NCBI GenBank assembly: GCA_963837805.1
Contig: CAWIOU010000013.1
Location: 62,001 to 126,000, forward strand
Direction of reading: 5' to 3'
Length of the DNA stretch: 64,000 nt
Origin: Bog-756 sp963837805
Lineage (GTDB): Bacteria > Actinomycetota > Acidimicrobiia > Acidimicrobiales > RAAP-2
The notes beneath the pieces were generated by a model. It was not told the origin of the DNA. It ran no database searches and saw nothing but the letters and a program-made list of their open reading frames with translations. The translations under genes and the position numbers were made by a program. Of this stretch, positions 12,793-20,102 are shown one piece after another (within the stretch, counting starts at the first letter, position 1; each line of letters opens with the position of its first letter).

Positions 12793-13071
12793 ATGCCACG
12801 TAGCCTCAAAAAAGGTCCGTTCGTCGATGACCACCTGCTCAAGAAGGTGGACGTCCTCAACGCGGCCGGGGACAAGAAGGTCATCAAGACGTGGTCCCGC
12901 CGCTCAACGATCATCCCCGACATGGTCGGCCACACCATCGCCGTCCATGACGGTCGCAAGCACATTCCGGTCTACGTGACCGAATCGATGGTCGGTCACA
13001 AGCTGGGCGAGTTCGCCCCCACCCGGACCTTCAAGTTCCATGCCGGCCAAGAGCGGGCGGGGAGGCGCTGA
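12793..13071 (+). CDS. rpsS: 30S ribosomal protein S19
   Basis: S19, partner of S13 in the head of the small subunit, 92 residues, typical. It begins MPRSLKKGPFVDDHLLKK and contains TWSRRSTIIPDMVGHTIAVHDG-type conserved sequence. It is located between rplB and rplV as in all S10 operons. Confidence 0.98.
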   Translation: MPRSLKKGPFVDDHLLKKVDVLNAAGDKKVIKTWSRRSTIIPDMVGHTIAVHDGRKHIPVYVTESMVGHKLGEFAPTRTFKFHAGQERAGRR

Positions 13072-13072
13072 C

Positions 13073-13780
13073 GTGCCCGGAGTGAAGACCAACGAGCGCG
13101 AGGGGACCCGGGCGGTCCTCCGCCACAGCCGGGTGTCCGCCTACAAGGTGCGCCAGGTTCTCGACCTCATCCGGGGCCAGGACGTCGACCGCGCCGCCGA
13201 GACCCTCTCCCTGGGCGATCGGGAGGCCGCCATCACCGTGGGCAAGGTGCTGGCCTCGGCGGTGGCCAACGCCGTCCACAACGACGGTCTCGATGCCGAG
13301 GAGCTCTACGTGTCGGCCTGCTATGCCGACGAGGGAAGCACCCTCAAGCGGTGGCGGCCGCGGGCCCGGGGCCGGGCCACCCGCATCCGCAAGCGGACCT
13401 CGCACATCACCATCATCGTCAGCCGTCTGCCCGAGGACCGGATCGCCCGGCGTCGGGCCAAGGCTTCCGCGGCCAGCTCACAGCGCTCGCGGCGGGTGGC
13501 CGGATCCCGCCGGCGCCAGCAGTCCGAGTCGACCGAGCAGGCCAGGACGACCGTGCCGGACACCGATGACGCCGACACCGGGGCCGAGGCGTGGCCCGAG
13601 GACGCCGTCCAGGCCGACGACGTCATCACCGAGACGGAGGCCGGCCCGCTCGAGGAGGAGGACCTCGATATCGATGCCGAGGGCGACGACGAGGTCGAAG
13701 ACGGGGCCGAGGACGACGCCGTCGATGAAGACGGCCAAGACGACACCGACGGCGATGCCGCCGAAGAGAAGGGCAAGTAG
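13073..13780 (+). CDS. rplV: 50S ribosomal protein L22 with long acidic tail
   Basis: L22 spans the exit tunnel. The conserved core (residues 1 to about 118) includes the beta-hairpin LKRWRPRARGRATRIRKRTSH at about 91-111. The usual protein ends there, near 110-120 residues; here another ~117 residues follow, first basic (RRRAKASAASSQRSRR) and then strongly acidic with runs of Asp/Glu, total 235. GTG 13073 has GGAGG (13061-13065) seven bases before it; GTG 13082 is an alternative. The tail has the GC and codon use of the rest of the operon, so it does not look inserted. Confidence 0.95.
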   Translation: MPGVKTNEREGTRAVLRHSRVSAYKVRQVLDLIRGQDVDRAAETLSLGDREAAITVGKVLASAVANAVHNDGLDAEELYVSACYADEGSTLKRWRPRARGRATRIRKRTSHITIIVSRLPEDRIARRRAKASAASSQRSRRVAGSRRRQQSESTEQARTTVPDTDDADTGAEAWPEDAVQADDVITETEAGPLEEEDLDIDAEGDDEVEDGAEDDAVDEDGQDDTDGDAAEEKGK

Positions 13781-14749
13781 ATGGGCCAGAAAGTCAACCC
13801 GTACGGGTTTCGGCTCGGCGTCACCACCGACTGGAAGTCGCGCTGGTTCGAGGAGCGCAACTACCAGAATTGCGTGATCGAGGATTGGGAGATCCGCGAC
13901 TACCTGATGTCCCAGCTCGAGTCGGCCGCGGTGAGCCGCATCGAGATCGAGCGCACCCGTGACCGGCTGCGGGTGGACATCCACACCGCTCGTCCCGGCA
14001 TCGTCATCGGCCGCCGCGGGGCCGAGGCCGACCGCCTGAAGAAGCGGATCGAGGAGATCACCGGGCTCAACAACCGGATCCAACTGAACATCCAGGAAAT
14101 CAAGCAGCCCGAGCTCGACGCGGCCCTGATCGCCCAGGGGATCTGCGACCAGCTGGCCCGCCGGGTGGCGTTCCGCCGAGCCATGAAGCGCTCGATCCAG
14201 ACGGTGCAGAAGGCCGGTGCCCTCGGCGTGCGGGTGCAGTGCTCGGGACGTCTGGGCGGTTCGGAGATGTCGCGCAAGGAGTCCTACCGTGAGGGGCGTG
14301 TCCCGCTCCACACGCTGCGGGCCGACATCGACTACGGCTTTCGGGAGGCGAAGACCACCTTCGGGCGGATCGGCGTGAAGGTGTGGATCTACAAGGGCGA
14401 CATCCTCCCCTACAAGATCTCCACCGAGGACAAGATCACCCGAGAGGCGGCCATGGCCGTGGGCGAGACCTCGGGGCAGGGCGGCGACGCTCCCCGCCGC
14501 CTGATCACCGCCGGAGGCGGACGGCGCCGAGCCGAGCAGGGAGCTCCCGGCAGCGTGGTCACCGTGGACGCCGACTCGAGCGGCGAGACCGAGATCCCCG
14601 AGGGCCTCGTCGACCGCTCGACGGCCGACATCGCCGCTCCGCCGGCCGTCCCCGACGAGCTCGAGCGCATCCTCACCGAGGACGAGGAGATCGAGCGGCG
14701 CACCCGGGAGCACCACGAGACGCCTCACTTCCGCAAGGAGGTCGATTGA
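13781..14749 (+). CDS. rpsC: 30S ribosomal protein S3, C-terminally extended
   Basis: S3 is at the mRNA entry channel. The KH motif GIVIGRRGAEADRLKKRI is at residues 73-90 and the C-terminal domain ends with GVKVWIYKGDILPYKI near 213. The protein runs to 322 residues while typical S3 is 210-275; residues ~221-322 form an unconserved tail rich in Glu/Asp and Gly/Ala. The ATG follows the rplV TAG with no gap. Confidence 0.96.
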   Translation: MGQKVNPYGFRLGVTTDWKSRWFEERNYQNCVIEDWEIRDYLMSQLESAAVSRIEIERTRDRLRVDIHTARPGIVIGRRGAEADRLKKRIEEITGLNNRIQLNIQEIKQPELDAALIAQGICDQLARRVAFRRAMKRSIQTVQKAGALGVRVQCSGRLGGSEMSRKESYREGRVPLHTLRADIDYGFREAKTTFGRIGVKVWIYKGDILPYKISTEDKITREAAMAVGETSGQGGDAPRRLITAGGGRRRAEQGAPGSVVTVDADSSGETEIPEGLVDRSTADIAAPPAVPDELERILTEDEEIERRTREHHETPHFRKEVD

Positions 14750-14750
14750 C

Positions 14751-15188
14751 GTGTTGATGCCCCGGAAGGTGAAGCACCGCAAGCAGCAGCGCGGGCGGAT
14801 GAGCGGCAAGGCCAAGGGCGGCAGCGACGTGACCTTCGGCGACTTCGGCATCCAGGCGCTGGAGCCGGCATGGCTCACCGCCCGCCAGATCGAAGCCGCC
14901 CGTATCGCCATGACCCGGCACGTGAAGCGCGGCGGCAAGGTCTGGATCCGGGTGTTCCCGGACCGCCCGGTGACCCAGAAGCCGGCCGAGACCCGTATGG
15001 GCTCCGGCAAGGGGAACCCCGAGCACTGGGTGGCCGTGGTCAAGCCCGGTCGCATCCTCTTCGAGCTGGCCGGGGTGGAGCCCGAGCTGGCCCGCGAGGC
15101 CATGGACCGGGCTATCCAGAAGCTTCCGTTCAAGGCCCGATTCGTCATCCGGCCGGGGACCCACGGGACCCCGGAGGTGCAGGTCTGA
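14751..15188 (+). CDS. rplP: 50S ribosomal protein L16
   Basis: L16, which organises the A-site tRNA region of the large subunit, 145 residues. GTG 14751 gives the family start MLMPRKVKHRKQQRG; ATG 14757 is a possible alternative. Conserved motifs include GSGKGNPEHWVAVVKPGR at about residues 84-101. The arginine expected for hydroxylation in other bacteria falls in the MGSGKG region but modification cannot be judged. The gene overlaps rpmC by one base. Confidence 0.97.
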   Translation: MLMPRKVKHRKQQRGRMSGKAKGGSDVTFGDFGIQALEPAWLTARQIEAARIAMTRHVKRGGKVWIRVFPDRPVTQKPAETRMGSGKGNPEHWVAVVKPGRILFELAGVEPELAREAMDRAIQKLPFKARFVIRPGTHGTPEVQV

Positions 15189-15706
15189 TGGTCACCGCCG
15201 CCGAAATCGCCGACTACGACACCGAAGAGCTCGAGCGCCAGCTCGGGGACACCCGGCGCGAGCTGTTCAACCTCCGGTTCCAGTTGGCCACCGGCCAGCT
15301 CGACAACTTCTCGCGCATCAACCACGTACGCAAGGACGTGGCCCGGATGCTGACCGAACTGCGCAACCGGGAGATCGCCGAGGCCGAGGGGATGGCCATG
15401 GACGAGCTTCCCGCCCACGTGGCCGCGGCCCGCCGCCGCTCCGAGGACGAGGCGCTCGGCCGGGACCGGACCACCGCGTCGGAGCGACGTGCGGCGGCCC
15501 GGGCGGCCGAGGAGTCGGACGCCGACGAGGACGCTGACGACGAGCTGGCCGAAGACGAGGACGCCGAAGACGAGCTGGCCGAAGACGAGCTGGCCGAAGA
15601 GGTGGCCGACGACGACGGCATGGCCGTTGCCGAAGCGGACGACGAGACCGACGGCGAGGCGGACGACGACGCCGGCGACGGGGCCGACCCAGAGGAGAAG
15701 AACTGA
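15188..15706 (+). CDS. rpmC: 50S ribosomal protein L29 with ~100-residue acidic extension
   Basis: L29 binds at the exit-tunnel rim next to L23. The canonical protein is 60-80 residues; the core here is residues 1 to ~66 (ELERQLGDTRRELFNLRFQ, RNREIAEAE). Then come ~106 extra residues, almost entirely Asp, Glu and Ala, with four tandem copies of a D-E-L/D-A-E pentapeptide. Total 172 residues. The ATG overlaps the rplP stop and the stop overlaps rpsQ (TGATG both times), so the tail is in-frame coding sequence, not a read-through artefact. Confidence 0.94.
   Translation: MVTAAEIADYDTEELERQLGDTRRELFNLRFQLATGQLDNFSRINHVRKDVARMLTELRNREIAEAEGMAMDELPAHVAAARRRSEDEALGRDRTTASERRAAARAAEESDADEDADDELAEDEDAEDELAEDELAEEVADDDGMAVAEADDETDGEADDDAGDGADPEEKN
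15539..15598 (+). repeat. Four tandem 15-bp units inside rpmC
   Basis: Units begin at 15539, 15554, 15569 and 15584. Three are identical (GACGAGCTGGCCGAA) and the second differs at two bases. Each encodes Asp-Glu-Leu-Ala-Glu (Asp-Glu-Asp-Ala-Glu in the second). The pattern indicates growth of the L29 acidic tail by unit duplication. Confidence 0.85.
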
Positions 15707-15996
15707 TGGCAGACGACGAGACGACGGGCGCCGAGTCCGCGGCGCGGAGCAACCGCCGCAAGGTGCGTGAAGGCCTGGTGGTGTCCGATTCCATGGACGC
15801 CACCGTGGTGGTGGCTGTCATTGAACGGGTCCGGCACCCCCGCTACGGGAAGACCGTCCAGCGGACCAAGCGCCTCTACGTGCACGACGGCGACAACTCG
15901 GCCAAGGTCGGCGACCGGGTCCGGGTCGTGGAGACCCGCCCCCTGTCCAAGCTCAAGCGCTGGCGTGTCTCCGAGGTCCTGGAGCGGGCCCGATGA
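15706..15996 (+). CDS. rpsQ: 30S ribosomal protein S17
   Basis: S17, primary 16S-binding protein, 96 residues. Core motifs GLVVSDSMDATVVVAVIERV and KTVQRTKRLYVHDGDN are present. The first ~18 residues form an extra, mildly acidic leader (ADDETTGAES) ahead of the usual RKVREG start. It overlaps rpmC and rplN at both ends. Confidence 0.97.
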   Translation: MADDETTGAESAARSNRRKVREGLVVSDSMDATVVVAVIERVRHPRYGKTVQRTKRLYVHDGDNSAKVGDRVRVVETRPLSKLKRWRVSEVLERAR

Positions 15997-16361
15997 TCCA
16001 GCAGGAATCCCGACTCCGGGTGGCCGACAACTCCGGCGCCAAGGAAGTCCTCTGCATCAAGGTGCTGGGTGGATCCCGCCGGCGGTATGCGTCGATCGGG
16101 GACATCTTCGTGGCCACGGTGAAGGACGCCATCCCCGGGGCGGCGGTGAAGAAGGGCGAGGTCGTCAAGTGCGTCGTCGTCCGCACCAAAAAGGAGAAGC
16201 GCCGTCCCGACGGCAGCTACATCCGCTTCGACGAGAATGCCGCCGTTCTGATCAACGACCAGCAGCAGCCCCGGGGCACCCGGATCTTCGGACCGGTGGG
16301 CCGGGAGCTGCGCGACAAGCGCTTCATGCGGATCATCTCGCTGGCGCCGGAGGTGTTGTAG
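15993..16361 (+). CDS. rplN: 50S ribosomal protein L14
   Basis: L14, forming the B8 bridge with the small subunit, 122 residues, the standard size. It begins MIQQESRLRVADNSGAKEVL and ends with the conserved REFMRIISLAPEVL-like sequence (DKRFMRIISLAPEVL). Start overlaps the rpsQ stop by four bases. Confidence 0.98.
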   Translation: MIQQESRLRVADNSGAKEVLCIKVLGGSRRRYASIGDIFVATVKDAIPGAAVKKGEVVKCVVVRTKKEKRRPDGSYIRFDENAAVLINDQQQPRGTRIFGPVGRELRDKRFMRIISLAPEVL

Positions 16362-16667
16362 ATGCGAATTCGAAAGGGCGACAAGGTTCAGGTGATGACG
16401 GGCAAGGATCGTGGCAAGCAGGCCAACGTGGTCCGGGCCATTCCCTCCGAGGGACGGATCATCGTCGAAGGCGTGCATGTCGCCAAGCGGCACGCCAAGC
16501 CGACCCGCGCCACCATGCAGGGCGGCGTGATCGACAAGTTCATGCCGGTCTCGGTGTCCTCGGTGGCCATCGTCTGTGGGGCCTGCGGCCCCACCCGGAT
16601 CGGAATGCGCATCGACGAGCAGGGCCGCAAGCTCCGGGTCTGCCGCAAGTGTGGGACTGATCTGTGA
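16362..16667 (+). CDS. rplX: 50S ribosomal protein L24, zinc-ribbon form
   Basis: L24, an assembly initiator protein of the large subunit, 101 residues. The KOW motif GDKVQVMTGKDRGKQANV is at residues 6-23. The C-terminal part carries Cys72-x2-Cys75 and Cys94-x2-Cys97, the zinc-ribbon version of L24 found in some bacterial lineages. The gene directly abuts the rplN stop and overlaps rplE by one base. Confidence 0.97.
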   Translation: MRIRKGDKVQVMTGKDRGKQANVVRAIPSEGRIIVEGVHVAKRHAKPTRATMQGGVIDKFMPVSVSSVAIVCGACGPTRIGMRIDEQGRKLRVCRKCGTDL

Positions 16668-17239
16668 TGGCTACTACCACGGCAGGAACCCGGCCCCGGC
16701 TCAAGGAGCGCTACGACAGCCAGGTCCGGGCCGAGCTCAAAGAGACCCTGGGGCTCGGTAACATCATGGAGGTCCCCCGGCTGGACAAGATCGTCATCAA
16801 CATGGGTGTGGGCCGGGCGACGCAGCAGAAGTCGCTGATCGAGGGGGCCATGCGCGACCTCGAGATCATCGCCGGCCAGAAGCCGGTGGTCACCCGGGCC
16901 AAGAAGTCCATCGCCTCGTTCAAGCTCCGTGAGGGCCAGGAGATCGGCGCCAAGGTCACCCTCCGCGGCGACCGGGCCTGGGAGTTCCTCGACCGGCTGC
17001 TGGCCATGGCCATCCCCCGCATCCGTGACTTCCGCGGGCTCTCGCCCCGCTCATTCGACGGCCACGGAAACTACACGTTCGGGGTCACCGAACAGCTGAT
17101 CTTCCCCGAAATCGACTACGACCGCATCGACACCACCCGAGGCATGGACATCACCATTGCCACCACCGCACGCACCAACGAAGAGGGCCGGGCACTCCTG
17201 GCCGCCTTCGGCTTCCCGTTCCGACAGGAGAACCAGTAA
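16667..17239 (+). CDS. rplE: 50S ribosomal protein L5
   Basis: L5 binds 5S rRNA in the central protuberance; 190 residues. Conserved segments include MEVPRLDKIVINMGVG, GQKPVVTRAKKSIASFKLREG and the C-terminal IEFPEIDYD-like motif (IFPEIDYDRIDTTRGMDI). ATG 16667 is preferred over the GTG one codon earlier because it shares a TGATG junction with rplX. Confidence 0.98.
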   Translation: MATTTAGTRPRLKERYDSQVRAELKETLGLGNIMEVPRLDKIVINMGVGRATQQKSLIEGAMRDLEIIAGQKPVVTRAKKSIASFKLREGQEIGAKVTLRGDRAWEFLDRLLAMAIPRIRDFRGLSPRSFDGHGNYTFGVTEQLIFPEIDYDRIDTTRGMDITIATTARTNEEGRALLAAFGFPFRQENQ

Positions 17240-17243
17240 CCCC

Positions 17244-17429
17244 ATGGCGAAGAAGGCCCTGATCCAAAAGCAGCAGCGCACACCCAAGTTCAAGGTGCGC
17301 GGGTACACACGATGCCGTCGGTGCGGCCGGCCCAAGTCGGTGTACCGCAAGTTCGGGCTGTGCCGTATCTGTCTGCGAGTGATGGTCCACGCCGGCGAGA
17401 TCCCGGGCGTGACCAAGGCCAGCTGGTGA
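17244..17429 (+). CDS. rpsN: 30S ribosomal protein S14 type Z (zinc form)
   Basis: S14 of 61 residues, the short zinc-binding type. The ligands are Cys24-x2-Cys27 and Cys40-x2-Cys43. The start at 17244 (MAKKALIQKQQRTPKFKVR) follows the rplE stop by four bases; a longer in-frame extension upstream is not conserved. A short zinc-independent duplicate, if present, is not in this window. Confidence 0.98.
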   Translation: MAKKALIQKQQRTPKFKVRGYTRCRRCGRPKSVYRKFGLCRICLRVMVHAGEIPGVTKASW

Positions 17430-17445
17430 GAGGAGGCGACCGACG

Positions 17446-17850
17446 ATGACGATGACCGACCCGATTGCCGACATGCTGACCCGTATCCGGAACGCCAACA
17501 CGGCTCATTTCGATACCGTCAAGATGCCCGGCTCCAAGCTCAAGGAGTCCCTGGCCGCCATCCTCGCCGACGAGGGGTACATCACCGGGTACGAGGTGAA
17601 CCAGGATCCGAACAAGCCGGGCAAGACCCTCGAGATCACCATGAAGTACTCGCCCGACCGGGCCCGCACCATCTCGGGTATCAAGCGGGTGTCCAAGCCC
17701 GGCCTGCGCATCTACGCCCGGGCCGACAAGATGCCCCGCGTGCTCGGCGGACTGGGCGTGGCCGTGGTCTCGACCTCGAAAGGCCTGATGACCGACCGCG
17801 AAGCCCGCAAGCGTCGCATGGGCGGGGAGGTGCTCTGCTATGTCTGGTAG
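17446..17850 (+). CDS. rpsH: 30S ribosomal protein S8
   Basis: S8, central-domain 16S-binding protein that in E. coli represses the spc operon; 134 residues. The start MTMTDPIADMLTRIRNAN and the C-terminal STSKGLMTDREARKRRMGGE are family signatures. AGAGGAGG (17429-17436) is the ribosome binding site. Confidence 0.98.
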   Translation: MTMTDPIADMLTRIRNANTAHFDTVKMPGSKLKESLAAILADEGYITGYEVNQDPNKPGKTLEITMKYSPDRARTISGIKRVSKPGLRIYARADKMPRVLGGLGVAVVSTSKGLMTDREARKRRMGGEVLCYVW

Positions 17851-17892
17851 GCACTCCGGTGCCGCCGGCGCTGTCGCCGGGGGGAGGATCTG

Positions 17893-18434
17893 ATGTCGCG
17901 CATCGGACGTTCCCCATCCCGGTGCCGTCGGGCGTGTCGGTGGCCCTGGGCAACGACAACACGGTGACCGTCAAAGGACCGCAGGGTGAACTGGCCCGCT
18001 CGGTGCCGGCCGCCATCACCATCCGCCAGGATGGCGACGTCCTGGTGGTCGAGCGGCCCGACGATCAGCGCCAGAACCGTGCCCTGCACGGCCTGACCCG
18101 GTCGCTGGTGGCCAACATGGTCGCCGGGGTGACCGAGGGGTTCTCCAAGGAGCTCGAGATCGTCGGCGTCGGGTACCGGGCCGTGGCCAAGGGGCCTTCG
18201 GGCCTCGAGCTGGCCCTCGGGTTCTCCCATCCGGTCAACGTGAGCGCGCCCGACGGGGTCACCTTCGAGGTCCCCTCGGCCACCCGGATCATCGTCAAGG
18301 GAATCGACAAGGAAAAAGTCGGCCAGGTGGCCGCGGACATCCGCAAGCTGCGCAAGCCCGAGCCCTACAAGGGCAAGGGTGTCCGCTACGCCGGGGAGCG
18401 TGTGGTGCGCAAGGCCGGGAAGGCAGCGAAGTAA
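17893..18434 (+). CDS. rplF: 50S ribosomal protein L6, with apparent 1-base deletion near the start
   Basis: L6 lies near the GTPase-associated centre. ATG 17893 has GGAGG (17883-17887) five bases upstream and encodes MSRIGRS, the family N-terminus, but that frame then runs to a stop. The rest of L6 (PIPVPSGVSV onward to the end at 18434) is in the next frame. One extra C in the CCCC run at 17912-17915 would join them as MSRIGRSPIPVPSGV. A GTG at 17859 opens the downstream frame but gives an unconserved N-terminus. Because L6 is needed for growth in most bacteria, a consensus error is the likeliest cause. Confidence 0.9.
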
Positions 18435-18796
18435 TGGCCCGAACTGATCACAAGCTGGAGCTGCGCCGACGCCGGCACGCCCGGGTGCGCCGCCGGGTGC
18501 ACGGCTCGTCGGCCCGACCCCGCCTGGCCGTCTTCCGCTCCAACAAGCACATCTCCGCCCAATTGATCGACGACGACGCCGGCCGGACGCTGGCTGCAGC
18601 CTCGTCCACCGAGGCCGACCTCCGGGGAACGCCGGGCGGGAACATCGATGCGGCCGGCACCGTGGGCACCCTGATCGCCTCCCGGGCCAAAGCCGCGGGC
18701 ATCACCACCGTGGTCTTCGACCGGGGTGGTTTCGCGTACCACGGGCGGGTGGCCGCCCTGGCCGATGCCGCCCGTGCCGAAGGACTGGAGTTCTAG
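18434..18796 (+). CDS. rplR: 50S ribosomal protein L18
   Basis: L18, 5S rRNA-binding protein, 120 residues. It has the basic start LELRRRRHARVRRRVHGS, RPRLAVFRSNKHISAQLID and the C-terminal FDRGGFAYHGRVAALADAAR. ATG shares its first base with the rplF TAA stop. Confidence 0.98.
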   Translation: MARTDHKLELRRRRHARVRRRVHGSSARPRLAVFRSNKHISAQLIDDDAGRTLAAASSTEADLRGTPGGNIDAAGTVGTLIASRAKAAGITTVVFDRGGFAYHGRVAALADAARAEGLEF

Positions 18797-18799
18797 ACC

Positions 18800-19355
18800 A
18801 TGGCCATCAACGAGATGCAATTCGAAGAGCGGACCATTCGGGTCAACCGGGTGTCCAAGGTGGTCAAGGGAGGCCGTCGCTTCTCCTTCGCCGCCCTCAT
18901 GGTGGTCGGGGACGGCAACGGCAAGGTCGGCCTGGGCTACGGGAAGGCCAAGGAGGCCGGGCTGGCCGTGCAGAAGGGCATCGAGGAAGCCCGGAAGAAC
19001 ATGTTCGACGTGCCCCTGGCCGGCTCGACCATCACCCATCCCATCGTCGGCGAGAGTGGTGCCGGCCGGGTGATGCTCGAAGCCGGCCGCGCCCGGTACC
19101 GGGGTGATCGCCGGTGGTGCGGCCCGCGCCATCCTCGAGATGGCCGGCATCCGCGACATCCTGGCCAAGTCGCTGGGCTCGTCCAACGGGATCAACGTGG
19201 CCCACGCCACCATCGCCGGGCTCAAGGGGCTCAAGCGACCCGATGAGATCGCCGCCCTCCGGGGCAAGCCGGTCGAGGAGGTGGTGCCGGCGGCCATGCT
19301 CCGTGCCTACCGCGAGCGCCGGCGCGAAACCGACCTGTTCACGGAGGTGAGTTGA
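18800..19355 (+). CDS. rpsE: 30S ribosomal protein S5, interrupted by a 1-base insertion
   Basis: S5 acts in decoding accuracy and mRNA helicase activity at the entry channel. The N-terminal half (residues 1 to ~93, ending GAGRVML) reads from ATG 18800. The C-terminal half (PGTGVIAGGAARAILEMAGI to FTEVS) is in the +1 frame and ends at 19355. Removing one base within 19076-19081 (for example an A of the AA pair at 19080-19081) restores LEPAAPGTGVIAGG, the family consensus. The joined product would be about 184 residues, normal for S5. S5 is indispensable, so this is most likely an assembly error. Confidence 0.9.
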
Positions 19356-19356
19356 G

Positions 19357-19587
19357 GTGAGCCCCGCTCCGTCGTCCGAGCCGTCCGCCTGGCTGCGGGT
19401 CACCCAGGTCCGTTCGGCCATCGGCACCAAGCCCAAGCACCGGGGCACCCTGCGCGCCCTCGGCCTACGGGGGATCGGGCGCACCAACGTGCTACCCGAT
19501 CGACCCGAAATCCGTGGGATGCTGGCCCGCGTTCCCCATCTGGTGGACGTCACGCCCACCGACCGAGACGAGGAAGGTCGATCATGA
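19357..19587 (+). CDS. rpmD: 50S ribosomal protein L30
   Basis: L30, 76 residues; typical L30 is about 60. The core WLRVTQVRSAIGTKPKHRGTLRALGLRGIGRT is clear, with an ~11-residue N-terminal and a short C-terminal extension. GTG 19357 follows the rpsE stop by one base and GAGG (19354-19357) touches it, so a slightly later start cannot be excluded. It overlaps rplO by four bases. Confidence 0.95.
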   Translation: MSPAPSSEPSAWLRVTQVRSAIGTKPKHRGTLRALGLRGIGRTNVLPDRPEIRGMLARVPHLVDVTPTDRDEEGRS

Positions 19588-20072
19588 AGGTCCATGAGCT
19601 CCGCCCACCTGCGGGGTCCACCCGGCGCCGTCGACGAGTCGGACGAGGTATCGCCGGCAAGGGGGGCAAGACCGCGGGCCGCGGTACCAAGGGGCAGGGC
19701 GCGCGCGACACTATTCCCATGGGCTTCGAAGGCGGTCAGCTGCCGTTGATGCAGCGAATCCCCAAGCTACGGGGCTTCAAGAACCCGTTCCGGATCGCCT
19801 ACACCCCGGTGAACATCAGCGCCCTCCAGGCCGTCGACGCCGAATCGGTGGACGTGGCCGGTTTCGTGGCCCTCGGGCTGGCCAAGAAGGGCGACCTGGT
19901 CAAGGTCCTCGGCGATGGCCAGCTCACCCGGTCGGTCCGGGTGGAGGCCCACGCCTTCTCCAAGGCGGCCGAATCGGCCATCACCGCGGCGGGCGGATCG
20001 GTCACCGTGGTCCCCCTGCCCTTCGGCCACGATCGGCCCCCGGCCCAGGGCAACGCCCTCACCAACCGGTAG
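19584..20072 (+). CDS. rplO: 50S ribosomal protein L15
   Basis: L15, late assembly protein of the large subunit, 162 residues. The glycine/arginine-rich RRVGRGIAGKGGKTAGRGTKGQGAR segment and FEGGQLPLMQRIPKLRGF are typical. ATG overlaps the rpmD stop (ATGA). secY follows after 30 bases. Confidence 0.97.
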   Translation: MKVHELRPPAGSTRRRRRVGRGIAGKGGKTAGRGTKGQGARDTIPMGFEGGQLPLMQRIPKLRGFKNPFRIAYTPVNISALQAVDAESVDVAGFVALGLAKKGDLVKVLGDGQLTRSVRVEAHAFSKAAESAITAAGGSVTVVPLPFGHDRPPAQGNALTNR

Positions 20073-20102
20073 CATCGGCCAACTGCGGCATCGAGGAGAC
20101 CA

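Noticed and set aside
13040..13780. Longer rplV start inside rpsS at 13040
   Set aside because: The ribosome binding site GGAGG and the family N-terminus place the start at 13073 or 13082.
13478..15418. 646-codon minus-strand open frame opposite rplV to rpmC
   Set aside because: Opposes certain ribosomal protein genes and shows no domain.
18800..19355. Programmed ribosomal frameshifting in rpsE (and rplF, glmS)
   Set aside because: No slippery heptamer is evident at these sites, such recoding is unknown in these families, and three single-base breaks in one window fit sequencing error better.
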